A stretch of DNA of 64,000 nucleotides, from the NCBI GenBank assembly GCA_003385635.1, contig QQUY01000001.1, positions 992,001 to 1,056,000 of the forward strand, written 5' to 3'. The stretch's first letter is position 1. Each line of letters opens with the position of its first letter. Shown one piece after another: positions 42,616-51,629 of the stretch. The notes under the pieces were generated by a model. It made no database searches, had not been told where the DNA came from, and saw only the letters and a program-made list of their open reading frames with translations. The DNA comes from Acidobacteriota bacterium. GTDB lineage: Bacteria > Acidobacteriota > Blastocatellia > Pyrinomonadales > Pyrinomonadaceae. The translations under genes were made by a program, and so were the position numbers.

Positions 42616-43587
42616 TCAGCCCGCGGGCTTCCACATCGAATCCGCATAAAAGCGGTTCGAGTCAAAAAAGTTCTCGACTACCTCGAACCCGCTGTCATTG
42701 GCGAGTTTTTCGATCATAGGCAGGTCGTACTTCTGGGAGATCTCCATAAAGATCGGTTCCCACTGACGAAAATGAAACTCCTTCCCGAGAGACTCGACTT
42801 TTACTGTCTGTTCGACCTCGCTTATAAGAAACGATCTCGCCGCCCTTTCAAGAGGATGGTAGCCGGCATAATGAACAAATTTGTCGACGTTGAAATTCCC
42901 CCCAAGCTCGCGGTTAATGCGCTTAAGCAAATTAAGATTGAACTTCGGTGTAACACCCAACGAGTCATCGTAGGCATTGAGAATGGTCCTGGGATTCTTG
43001 TGGAGATCGAATCCGATGAGTATGCGGTCGTCTGGACTCACGACCTCACGCAGATGGGAAAAGAAAGATACTGCCTGTTCCTCGCTAAAGTTTCCTATGT
43101 TCGAACCAAGAAAGAGTATGATCTTTCTCCTGTCGGACGTCTCCCTGAACGTTTCCAACGTGGCAAAGTAGTCTCCTACTTCAGGTTCGACCTGAAGTCT
43201 GGGAAACCTCTCGTTGAAGAACCGTGTTATCGAGTCGATCGCTTCCGACGATATGTCGATCGGCACGAACGAGAAATCGGCGTTCTTCTTTAGGAAGTAG
43301 TCTACAAGCACGGCAGTCTTGGTTCCGTCTCCAGCCCCGAGTTCGATAAGGTCGAAATCCTCGCCGTCCGCGCCAAAGGCCTTGTAGATCTGATCCCCCT
43401 GTTCCGTAAACACCTCCATTTCGGCTCGCGTCAGGTAGTATTCGGGAAGCTTCATTATCTCCTGAAAGAGCCTCGAGCCTTCGTCATCGTAGAAATACTT
43501 CGAAGAGAGATATTTCGGATCGGAGGAGAGCCCCTTGTCCACATCCTTTGCGAAAGCGCTCTTGCTTGTCTTTGTCGATTCCTTCAT
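42616..43587 (-). CDS. egtD: L-histidine N-alpha-methyltransferase
   Basis: 323 residues, normal length. Features: KYFYDDEGSRLFQEIMKLPE and YYLTRAEMEVF at the N-terminus, LIELGAGDGTKTAVLVDYF (SAM site) and KIILFLGSNIGNFSEEQA, and FHFRQWEPIFMEISQKYDL near the end. It trimethylates histidine to hercynine, the first step of ergothioneine synthesis. It lies 28 bases after egtB in the same direction. egtA, egtC and egtE are not in the window. Confidence 0.95.
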   Translation of the reverse strand: MKESTKTSKSAFAKDVDKGLSSDPKYLSSKYFYDDEGSRLFQEIMKLPEYYLTRAEMEVFTEQGDQIYKAFGADGEDFDLIELGAGDGTKTAVLVDYFLKKNADFSFVPIDISSEAIDSITRFFNERFPRLQVEPEVGDYFATLETFRETSDRRKIILFLGSNIGNFSEEQAVSFFSHLREVVSPDDRILIGFDLHKNPRTILNAYDDSLGVTPKFNLNLLKRINRELGGNFNVDKFVHYAGYHPLERAARSFLISEVEQTVKVESLGKEFHFRQWEPIFMEISQKYDLPMIEKLANDSGFEVVENFFDSNRFYADSMWKPAG

Positions 43588-43615
43588 TTCGAGTGTTACG
43601 GGAATGGGGTTCGCA

Positions 43616-44800
43616 CTACCTTGCCAGGCGGATTCCTGTGAACTGCCAACGCAAGTTCGGGTGGAAGAAGTTCCGGTAGGTCTTTCTGGAATGTCCCTCG
43701 GGGGTCGCCACGGATCCGCCGCGCAGAATCATCTGATTGACCATAAACTTGCCGTTGTATTCACCCACGGCACCGGCCGCAGTCTTGAACCCGGGATAGG
43801 GAAGGTACGCGGAATTGGTCCATTCCCAGCGAAGGCCCCAGTCAAATAGGTCGCTGGCTGTTTCCCATTCGAACTCGGTCGGAAGTCTCATCCCTTTCCA
43901 CGTGGCGAATGCCGATGCTTCGTAAAAGGAGATGTGACAGACCGGATCATCAGGTCTGACTTCGCGAAGTCCAGCCAGAGTGTACTGATGCCAATTGCCG
44001 TCATTCTGAGTCCAGTAAAGAGGCGAGTCGACCTTGTTCTCGTTCACCCAATCCCAGCCTTCCGAATGCCAATGGCTGGATTCCGAGTATCCGCCGTCCT
44101 CTATGAATTCACAGTAATCGCCATTCGTGACGAGATCCTTCGAGATCTCGAAGTATTCGAGACAGACCTTGTGGCGCGCAAGTTCGTTATCGAAGCAAAA
44201 GCCTTCGCCATTAAAGCCGATCTTGTAAATGCCGCCTTCGACCTTTTCAAATCCGCCGCGTGATTCTGTCGTCTTTTCGACGAGAGCGAAGTCCTCGCGG
44301 TAAACAGGGAACAAGGGGTTCAGCGAAAATGTGTACTTCAGATCCGTAACAAACAGCTCCTGATGCTGCTGCTCGTGATTGATTCCCAGGACGGTAAGCT
44401 GCTTGACCTTGTCGTCGACGCCCATCTCGAACAGCTGAACCATCGCCTTGTCCACGTGTTTCCTGTATTCGAAGATCTCCGCCACAGTCGGCCGCGAAAG
44501 GTCTCCGCGTTTATGTCTCGGCGTTCGGTCCCCGAAAGCGTTGTAATAGCTGTTGAAAAGGTAGTGATAACGCGGATGGAATTCCTTATAGTCCGGGAAA
44601 TGATCTCTCAGGATCATCTGTTCGAAAAACCACGTCGTGTGGGCGATATTCCAGCGGGCGGGGCTTACATCGACGATCGGCTGCGGAATAAAGTCCTCTG
44701 TATTCAGAGGTTCACACAATCTCTCGGTGTATCCACGAACCCGCTGGTAGGCTGAAGATAACTCGGCTTCGTCCGAAGTGTAAGTCTGAACCGGCTGCAT
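43616..44800 (-). CDS. egtB: Ergothioneine biosynthesis iron-dependent sulfoxide synthase
   Basis: 394 residues. The N-terminal DinB-like domain gives the iron site (HTTWFFEQMIL and NHEQQHQELF, the HxxxE-type motif). The C-terminal formylglycine-enzyme fold ends with WEWTNSAYLPYPGF and GGSVATPEGHSRKTYRNFF. It joins hercynine and a thiol (cysteine or gamma-glutamylcysteine) with oxygen. Which thiol donor is used cannot be told. With egtD downstream the first two steps of ergothioneine synthesis are covered. Confidence 0.95.
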   Translation of the reverse strand: MQPVQTYTSDEAELSSAYQRVRGYTERLCEPLNTEDFIPQPIVDVSPARWNIAHTTWFFEQMILRDHFPDYKEFHPRYHYLFNSYYNAFGDRTPRHKRGDLSRPTVAEIFEYRKHVDKAMVQLFEMGVDDKVKQLTVLGINHEQQHQELFVTDLKYTFSLNPLFPVYREDFALVEKTTESRGGFEKVEGGIYKIGFNGEGFCFDNELARHKVCLEYFEISKDLVTNGDYCEFIEDGGYSESSHWHSEGWDWVNENKVDSPLYWTQNDGNWHQYTLAGLREVRPDDPVCHISFYEASAFATWKGMRLPTEFEWETASDLFDWGLRWEWTNSAYLPYPGFKTAAGAVGEYNGKFMVNQMILRGGSVATPEGHSRKTYRNFFHPNLRWQFTGIRLAR

Positions 44801-44851
44801 GGCTCAATTAAAACAGATAGGGCGGGAAAGACAAACACATTATCGGATCGG

Positions 44852-45736
44852 TCATTGGCTATCGATCATCAATATAGCTTCTTTGCAGGATTCTGCGAGA
44901 TAGGGGTCAACGTCCGATGAACAGTTTCTTAGAGAATCTAGAGCGTCGGCGTCGCCGATCATTCCGAGCGCAAATGCCGCCTCGCGCTTCGTATCGGTGT
45001 GCTCCCGTTCATTCGCGATGATCTGCCTCAGGATGGTTGAGATCGCCTGAAATCCGCGGTCTGTATTGGTGAGATCAACAAGAGAGCGTTCGGTGCTCTT
45101 GAACTTTGACGGTAGGAAGTTTTCGGGATTGGATGTGAATACCGCCGATTTCCTAAGTCGGCCCGCTATCATTCCGACAGATCGCGCCGCTGATCGCTTT
45201 GTAGTCTGGTTCCTATCTTTCGGTTTTTGAGAAAGGGTTCTGGTCAGTGTGGGCAACGACGCCCCCGTGCCTGTCTTACCGAGAGCCTCGGCGGCAGCTG
45301 CACGCACAGCTTCTTCGTCACCGTTCTCAAGTGTCTCAAGAAGCGCCATTTCGGCTGACGCGTCATATGTTTGACCAAGTGCGATAGCCGCTTCCTTTCT
45401 GACGAACTCGTCCTTGTCTTTTAGAAGCTGAACGAGAACCGGCACCGCTTCCGAAGAAGGTAAATTGGCCAAAGAACCGGCGGCCGTCGCGCGAACGATC
45501 GGCTCCGGATCTCTCAAAGCCCGCACCGCGAGTCGTGCGGATTCTTCTGTTCCGAGCACACGGATACGGTAAAGCGCGTCACGCTTTTCCTCGACGGATC
45601 CCGAAGAGATCGCTCGCTCGAGATCTGCTGTTTCGTTAGGGGTCTGTGAAAAGCAAGGAACGGCAAAGAGCGTCGCGAGAACCAGCAACGCGGCAGAAAT
45701 GCGAATAGAAGTTCTGTTGACCGGCCTAAAGTTCAA
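44852..45736 (-). CDS. Exported HEAT-repeat protein
   Basis: 294 residues from TTG 45736, whose codon overlaps the upstream stop (TTGA), as in coupled translation. A signal peptide (ISAALLVLATLFAVPCFSQ) is followed by about six HEAT repeats (for example DPEPIVRATAAGSLANLPSS, KDEFVRKEAAIALGQTYDAS). HEAT arrays act as protein-binding scaffolds. No catalytic motif. Likely periplasmic. Confidence 0.85.
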   Translation of the reverse strand: MNFRPVNRTSIRISAALLVLATLFAVPCFSQTPNETADLERAISSGSVEEKRDALYRIRVLGTEESARLAVRALRDPEPIVRATAAGSLANLPSSEAVPVLVQLLKDKDEFVRKEAAIALGQTYDASAEMALLETLENGDEEAVRAAAAEALGKTGTGASLPTLTRTLSQKPKDRNQTTKRSAARSVGMIAGRLRKSAVFTSNPENFLPSKFKSTERSLVDLTNTDRGFQAISTILRQIIANEREHTDTKREAAFALGMIGDADALDSLRNCSSDVDPYLAESCKEAILMIDSQ

Positions 45737-45966
45737 GCAGCCTCTGCGACGGAATTCCTACGAGCGGTTTCCCATTCGAACACCTGTCGCGCTCTCCTGT
45801 TCTCGCGTGAAGCAGAGAGGAAGTTGATCAGGTCGTCTTTTAAAGGGTCGTGTTCGTGTGTTCGGGCTGCGACCTTTGTCGGGTCGGTGGATCTTGAAGA
45901 AATGCCGGTGCTGAAGAATTCTTTGGCGACGTTCGCTGGGCGTGATTTGTCTTTGTTCCTGGCCAT
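45733..45966 (-). CDS. Small hypothetical protein upstream of the HEAT gene
   Basis: 77 residues, rich in Arg, Lys and Ser, with no signal peptide or known motif (HEHDPLKDDLINFLSASREN). A GAGG Shine-Dalgarno sits 9 bases before ATG, and its stop overlaps the TTG of the HEAT gene by 4 bases, which supports it as a real, co-translated gene. Function unknown. Confidence 0.6.
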   Translation of the reverse strand: MARNKDKSRPANVAKEFFSTGISSRSTDPTKVAARTHEHDPLKDDLINFLSASRENRRARQVFEWETARRNSVAEAA

Positions 45967-46376
45967 CGTTCTAACCTCGTGTTCCGAAGACGGCCGATCG
46001 GAACATTGTGGCTATGTCCGAGCCGCCGATTTCGGAGGTTTTACAGAGTTGAAGATTCTGATAAGCGTTATCTCCTGCGCCGGTTTAAGGGGCAACCGAA
46101 AGAATAGCACAGGTGTAAAGGACACGTAAACTTTTTGTGACTTTCAGTTACAGGCTAGACAAATCACGGCGCCATCCTTAGAATTCGCATATGTTTCCGG
46201 TCGCGCGCCCGCTCATCCTTACCTAGCCACTCGTTGGAAATCCTTCCGGCGGCGTGGCTTAGCTCATCGTTTCCAGTAACAAATCGAATCAAGATTGCCG
46301 GTTCAAAGTGTGAATCCGGTGTTAATACCATTCAGAGCGAAGTTTGAACGGACGCCTGAATAAGGGCAAAAGATCA
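45967..46376. other. 410-bp divergent gap with no gene recognised
   Basis: It separates the minus-strand small gene from leuS. I see no T-box, riboswitch or tRNA that I can defend. A short hairpin with one bulge lies around 46300 (CCGGTTC...GAATCCGG). Promoters must be here, but no convincing hexamer pair was found. Confidence 0.5.
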
Positions 46377-49004
46377 ATGGATCAGAAATACTTTCCGAAG
46401 AAGGTTGAACGAAAGTGGCAGGAGCGGTGGTCGGAGTTGAAGACGTTTGAGGCGTCTCAGGATGACCAACGCGATAAATATTACTGTCTGGAGATGCTGC
46501 CTTACCCGTCAGGCAGGCTTCATATGGGCCACGTTCGGAACTACTCGATCGGCGATGCCGTTGCGTGGTACATGCGTTTGAACGGATACAACGTCATCCA
46601 TCCGATCGGCTGGGATTCGTTTGGCCAGCCGGCCGAGCAGGCGGCGATAAAGATGGGTGTCAATCCCCGCGATTGGACGGAAGACAACATTTCCCAGATG
46701 CGTTCGCAGCTAAAATCCCTGGGGATCGGTTACGACTGGTCAAAAGAGATCGCGGCGCACAGACCGGACTATTACAAGTTCGATCAATGGTTCTTTCTGA
46801 AGATGTACGAGAAGGGCCTCGCGTACCGCAAAGACTCCGATGTCAACTGGTGTCCCCAGTGCGAGACGACTTTGTCGAACGAGCAGGCTTCGGGCGGTAT
46901 CTGCTGGCGGTGCGGAACTCCGGTCGAGAAGCAGTCAAGGCCTCAGTGGTTCGTAAAGATAACCAAGTATGCGGACGAACTGCTGGAGGGAATGAAAGAG
47001 ATCGAGGCCGGCTGGCCTGAGAAAGTGCTCACGATGCAGAGGAACTGGATTGGAAAGAGCGAAGGTGCCTACATCGATTTCAAAATCAAGAATGCGGGTG
47101 ACGAGGTGCCAGCCGTACGCGTGTTCACGACAAGAATAGACACGATCTTCGGTGCGAATGCGGTTGTTGTAGCGCCGGGACATCCTCTGATCGAAGCCAA
47201 TATCGAAGCATTCTCTGACGACGTCCGTACCAGGATCGCAGAGATAGAAAAGGAACAGGCGACACCGAAAGACTACGAAGAAGAGGTCGAAAAGGACGGA
47301 ATCGACACTGGATTGACCGCTGTGAATCCGTTCAGCGGCGAAGAACTGCCGGTATGGGCAGGCAATTACGTGATGATGTCGTACGGCACCGGTGCCGTGA
47401 TGAGCGTGCCGGCGCACGATGAACGCGATCACGAGTTTGCGGTCAAGTTCGGCTTGCCGGTCTTGAGCGTCATCGATCCGGCTCCCGGATCGGATGTTCG
47501 TAAGGAGGACGGCATCCCGTTTATGCAGAAGGGAGTGCTTGTAAACTCCGGCGATTGGTCAGGGAAGCACAGCATTGATGCGATCGAAGAAATGTCGGCC
47601 TATGCCGAGCGTGAGGGCTTCGGGGAAAAGGCCGTGACCTACAGGCTTCGGGACTGGGGGATCTCAAGACAAAGGTTTTGGGGAGCGCCGATCCCGATCA
47701 TCCATTGTGACGATTGCGGAACCGTAGCCGTCCCTTACGACGACCTTCCTGTCGAATTGCCGGAATCTGCACCATTCACAGGAGTGGGCGAATCCCCGCT
47801 GGCAAAGGTCGAGGACTTCGTGAATACGAAGTGCTCAGAATGTGGAGGGACCGCCAGGCGTGAGACCGACACGATGGATACTTTTGTCGATTCGACCTGG
47901 TATTACTTCCGCTACCTGGATCCCAAGAACGACGAAATGCCGTTTGAGCCTGATATCGCCAGCTACTGGATGCCGGTCGATCTCTATATCGGCGGGATAG
48001 ACCACGCGGTGATGCATCTGCTGTATACGCGTTTCTGGACAAAAATGATGCGAGACATATACCTTGTCCGGTTTGACGAACCCGTGAAGAGCCTTTTGAC
48101 CCAGGGAATGGTGGTTGGCGAATCTTTCTATAGCAAATCCAGAGAGACTTATGTATTTGAAGACGATGTCGAGATCGAACGCGATCAAAATGGGAAGATA
48201 ACAAGGGCAATTCTCAAGGCGGATGGTTCGGAAGTCCGTGTCGCCGTCGAGAAAATGAGCAAGTCCAAGCACAACGGCGTGGACCCTGACGATATGATCT
48301 CGATCTACGGCGCAGACGCCGTACGCTTGTTCGTATTGTTCGCAGCGCCGGCCGAGAACGAACTTGTATGGCAGGAGTCAGGCATCGAAGGTGCCGTCAG
48401 ATTTCTTCAGAGGTTTTGGAGATACGTTCTTAAATGGAAGGACGCGGTACAAGATGTCGAGAAATCTGACGGAGGCGAAGACGGCTCAAAGGCGGCGAAG
48501 GACCTGAGACGCAAGACGCACCAGACGATTCTACGGATCCGCGAGAACTTTGACAGCCGGCAGTTTAACACCCCTGTGGCAGCGCTGATGGAGCTTTCGA
48601 ACGCGATGGGCGACGTCCCGTTTGAGCCTGATGCTGCGACGGCGGAAGAGAAGTACGCCGTCAAGGAGGCGATCGAGGCGCTGATTCTGATGCTCGCCCC
48701 ATATGCTCCTCACTATGCCGAGGAAACTTGGGAAGCCGTCACCGGAGCTGAAAATGGAATCCTGGGTTCGGGTGCGAGGTTCCCGGAAGCGGTTTCGGAA
48801 CTCGCCGAAGAGGATGAGATCGAGATCGCAGTTCAGGTGAACGGCAAACTCCGGTCAAGGGTCTATGCTTCGCCGGGTGCCGGTAACGAGTTGCTCGAGG
48901 CCGCTGCCCTGAACGATGAGAAGGTCAAGGAGTACACGGATGGGAAGAAAGTGGTCAAGGTAATCGTCGTTCCCGGCCGGCTTGTAAATGTTGTTGTCAG
49001 GTAG
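46377..49004 (+). CDS. leuS: Leucyl-tRNA synthetase
   Basis: 875 residues from ATG 46377 (TTG 46344 also in frame). HIGH-type motif PYPSGRLHMGH, KMSKS motif VEKMSKSKHNGVDP, the editing CP1 domain (TTRIDTIFGANAVVVAPGHP and MSVPAHDERDHEF) and two zinc-type Cys clusters (CPQCET...CWRCG and CSECGG) are present. It charges tRNA-Leu and should be able to edit mischarged products. Normal bacterial length. Confidence 0.96.
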   Translation: MDQKYFPKKVERKWQERWSELKTFEASQDDQRDKYYCLEMLPYPSGRLHMGHVRNYSIGDAVAWYMRLNGYNVIHPIGWDSFGQPAEQAAIKMGVNPRDWTEDNISQMRSQLKSLGIGYDWSKEIAAHRPDYYKFDQWFFLKMYEKGLAYRKDSDVNWCPQCETTLSNEQASGGICWRCGTPVEKQSRPQWFVKITKYADELLEGMKEIEAGWPEKVLTMQRNWIGKSEGAYIDFKIKNAGDEVPAVRVFTTRIDTIFGANAVVVAPGHPLIEANIEAFSDDVRTRIAEIEKEQATPKDYEEEVEKDGIDTGLTAVNPFSGEELPVWAGNYVMMSYGTGAVMSVPAHDERDHEFAVKFGLPVLSVIDPAPGSDVRKEDGIPFMQKGVLVNSGDWSGKHSIDAIEEMSAYAEREGFGEKAVTYRLRDWGISRQRFWGAPIPIIHCDDCGTVAVPYDDLPVELPESAPFTGVGESPLAKVEDFVNTKCSECGGTARRETDTMDTFVDSTWYYFRYLDPKNDEMPFEPDIASYWMPVDLYIGGIDHAVMHLLYTRFWTKMMRDIYLVRFDEPVKSLLTQGMVVGESFYSKSRETYVFEDDVEIERDQNGKITRAILKADGSEVRVAVEKMSKSKHNGVDPDDMISIYGADAVRLFVLFAAPAENELVWQESGIEGAVRFLQRFWRYVLKWKDAVQDVEKSDGGEDGSKAAKDLRRKTHQTILRIRENFDSRQFNTPVAALMELSNAMGDVPFEPDAATAEEKYAVKEAIEALILMLAPYAPHYAEETWEAVTGAENGILGSGARFPEAVSELAEEDEIEIAVQVNGKLRSRVYASPGAGNELLEAAALNDEKVKEYTDGKKVVKVIVVPGRLVNVVVR

Positions 49005-49104
49005 AGAAATGATGTTCCGACAGAGTTGACAAAGGACCCTGGCGCGGTGGTTTTACGGGGACGCCGCCGTGCCCGAAAACCTTTGCCGTGCTATCCTTTA
49101 AGCC

Positions 49105-49133
49105 TTGATTCGCTTGCCGAAACCATTTAGAAT
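49105..49133 (+). promoter_or_regulatory. Putative sigma70 promoter of the receptor-like kinase gene
   Basis: TTGATT (49105-49110), 17-bp spacer, TAGAAT (49128-49133), about 90 bases before ATG 49226. Identical hexamers to the PilZ promoter. Confidence 0.55.
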
Positions 49134-49225
49134 TGCGAGGAACCTAGGGATGCAACCACCCCGCTTGGATTTTGATCTGTAAAACAATTCATTTCTTTTT
49201 TCGCCGACAACAGGGTTGATTTACG

Positions 49226-51478
49226 ATGAGAGAGTGTCAGCACTGTAAGACTTGCTATGCGGATGACGTCGAAACCTGTCCTACGGACGGGATGCCGACG
49301 ATGCATACGATCAGCGGCGAACCCGTCCTTGAAGGCAAATATCATCTCGAAAGCCGAATCGGACAAGGCGGAATGGGCGTTGTTTACAAAGCTCGCCACG
49401 CATACCTCAAGACCCTCCACGCAATCAAGATAATTCTTCCCGACCTTGTCGGAAACGATCCCGAGCTTGTGAAACGGTTTCGGCAGGAAGCACTGGCTGC
49501 AGCTGCTATTCGCCATCAGAATGTCGTCCAGGTGACGGACTACGGGGTCGCGCAGGGAACGATGCCTTTTCTGGTGATGGAATTCGTCGAAGGCGAATCT
49601 CTGCATGATCTTCTTGCGAGGGAAGAGAGGCTTTCTCCGGAGCGTGCATTCGAGCTTACTGCGGCAATCTGTTCCGGCATCGGCACAGCTCATAACCAGG
49701 GCATTGTTCACAGGGACCTTAAACCTCTGAACATCATGCTTTTGAGCGACAAGCAGAAGTTGTCGGAGGCTGTCAAGATCCTTGATTTCGGGCTGGCGAA
49801 GATAAAGTCAGGCGAACTCCTGGGCTCATTTATTCAGGCGCAGACGACGGGTCTCATGGGGTCGCCGTATTACATGGCTCCCGAACAATGGTCCGACGAT
49901 GATCTGGACGCGAGATCGGATATATATTCGATCGGTGTGATGCTTTACCAAATGATCGCCGGAGATGTCCCATTCAAAGGTTCATCGATCCCCGCGATAA
50001 TGAAAAAGCACCTGACCGACACACCCCCTCCGTTTGCGGAACGCGGTGTTCAGGTACCTCCGGCAGTCGAGCAGGCCGTCTTTCATACCCTGGAGAAGAG
50101 CAGGGCGAATCGTACTGCAAGCGTTGACGATCTTATCGACGAATTGTCTTCCGCGCTCGGGATTTCTTCTGCCGGCGTACGCTCGCTGGGTCATAAGACA
50201 GGGCACGAGCTTCCGGTTGCTCCATTACGCGTCCTTACCAATCCACCTAAATCAACTGTTTACCTGAATAGCGAGGAAGCTGGGCAGACTCACCAGGACG
50301 GCTGGCTTTTGCTCGAAGGTATCCAGTCGGGAAATCACCACATCAAGGTCACCCACGAAGGATTCGTCGACTGGGAAGCAGACGTTTTCTGCGACGGCAG
50401 CCCTGTTGAAGTAGTCGCAAGGTTAGACAAGACTGCTGGCGGACAGGAAGCGATTCCACAGCCAGGAGACGAAACCGTAGCATTTGGCCAGTCTACTGTG
50501 AACGAAGCGGTGCCTCAGTCGACTGCGACCCCGGAAGGAGTGACGCAGCAGACCGTTCAGCAACAGATCAACACCGGGGATCAGGGCGGCGCGTCAGGAA
50601 CGGGACACACGATCATTTCGACGCCGAGATCCTCTTCTCTCAAACCGCTGCTGATAGGCGGCGGGGCGTTTGCGGTTGTGGGATTCCTGGTCGTTGCAAC
50701 GATCATCGGGTTGTATGCCACAGGTTTCATCGGCGGAGGAACCGGCAGCGGAACAACCGCATCCCCGACACCCACTACAGTCGATACTCCTTCAATGCCG
50801 GCCTATAGCAAAGAGATGGTCCGGATCGACGGCGGCGAGTTCACGATGGGACGGAATGACGGAGCGATACAGGAACGCCCGGAGCACAAGATCACGGTCG
50901 AGGCCTTTGAAATGGATAAGACAGAGGTAACAAACGCCGAGTATTTTGAGTTCATAAGCGCGACAAACTACAGCCCCCCGGCGCATTTTGTGAATGGTCG
51001 TCCGCTTCCCGGCAAAGAGCTCACACCCGTCAATTTTGTATCTTTGAAAGATGCCCGAGAATTTGCGAAATGGAGGTCCGAGCGCGACAAAGTTCAGTAC
51101 CGGCTTCCAACTGAAGCGGAATGGGAGTACGCCGCAAGGAACGGAAATGAGGACAATCTGTATCCCTGGGGAGACGAATTTTCCGACGGACGAGCGGTGA
51201 TCGGCGAGCTGCAGGGGGTTCTCGATGTCGGTTCCTACCCTAGTGGTGCCAATAAATGGGGTGTTCTTGATCTTATCGGAAATGTTTGGGAATGGACCAG
51301 TTCGGACGCGAGGCCGTATCCCGGTAGTGATATTGAGGTAGAAGAGGGCGGACAGATAATCAGGGGCGGAGGATTCTTCGGAAAAACAGCCGGGCCTCTA
51401 GCCGTTACTTCGACATTTCGCGGAATTGTCGAACCAACCGAAAAAAACAAAGAGATAGGTTTCCGGCTGGTGAAGTGA
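49226..51478 (+). CDS. Membrane Ser/Thr protein kinase with PEGA and formylglycine-enzyme-like domains
   Basis: 750 residues. Zinc-ribbon-like start (CQHCKTCYADDVETCPTDG), kinase domain about 37-310 with GQGGMG, HRDLKPLN (HRD) near 162 and DFGLAKI near 188 (all intact, so active), PEGA domain about 332-405, one membrane helix about 472-505, and an outer formylglycine-generating/SUMF1-like domain about 530-750 (RIDGGEFTMG, RLPTEAEWEYAARNG, NVWEWTSS). The cytosolic kinase and external FGE-fold suggest a sensor. FGE folds often bind ligands without enzyme activity. A triple-FHA exporter follows. Confidence 0.92.
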   Translation: MRECQHCKTCYADDVETCPTDGMPTMHTISGEPVLEGKYHLESRIGQGGMGVVYKARHAYLKTLHAIKIILPDLVGNDPELVKRFRQEALAAAAIRHQNVVQVTDYGVAQGTMPFLVMEFVEGESLHDLLAREERLSPERAFELTAAICSGIGTAHNQGIVHRDLKPLNIMLLSDKQKLSEAVKILDFGLAKIKSGELLGSFIQAQTTGLMGSPYYMAPEQWSDDDLDARSDIYSIGVMLYQMIAGDVPFKGSSIPAIMKKHLTDTPPPFAERGVQVPPAVEQAVFHTLEKSRANRTASVDDLIDELSSALGISSAGVRSLGHKTGHELPVAPLRVLTNPPKSTVYLNSEEAGQTHQDGWLLLEGIQSGNHHIKVTHEGFVDWEADVFCDGSPVEVVARLDKTAGGQEAIPQPGDETVAFGQSTVNEAVPQSTATPEGVTQQTVQQQINTGDQGGASGTGHTIISTPRSSSLKPLLIGGGAFAVVGFLVVATIIGLYATGFIGGGTGSGTTASPTPTTVDTPSMPAYSKEMVRIDGGEFTMGRNDGAIQERPEHKITVEAFEMDKTEVTNAEYFEFISATNYSPPAHFVNGRPLPGKELTPVNFVSLKDAREFAKWRSERDKVQYRLPTEAEWEYAARNGNEDNLYPWGDEFSDGRAVIGELQGVLDVGSYPSGANKWGVLDLIGNVWEWTSSDARPYPGSDIEVEEGGQIIRGGGFFGKTAGPLAVTSTFRGIVEPTEKNKEIGFRLVK

Positions 51479-51506
51479 GTTAGCCGGCTAGGGCATCCGG
51501 GATGAA

Positions 51507-51540
51507 AGAGTCTGACTGTTCAGTCAGGCTCTTGTGCTTT
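51507..51540 (+). terminator. Hairpin terminator between the kinase and FHA-ABC genes
   Basis: A 12-bp stem (51507-51518 with 51521-51532, one G-T pair) and a T-containing tail (TGTGCTTT). The loop is very short, so real pairing may open by a base or two. Confidence 0.7.
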
Positions 51541-51629
51541 ATAGACATCTCAAATGCCCAGCCTTTTAAGTATTTCCCGCCTAGCTGTAAAATGTTCGTT
51601 CCCAGCAGATTCTTTTGTTCCGGACCGCA

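Noticed and set aside
46250..46320. tRNA-like stretch upstream of leuS (GGCTTAGCTCA and a GGTTCAAAG...GAATCC hairpin)
   Set aside because: The acceptor and anticodon arms do not pair and the T-loop is not canonical.
45967..46376. T-box or amino-acid leader before leuS
   Set aside because: No specifier hairpin or antiterminator could be built, and T-boxes are not expected in this phylum.
49226..51478. Active formylglycine-generating enzyme for a sulfatase
   Set aside because: No sulfatase is in the window, and FGE-like domains on kinases are usually binding modules.
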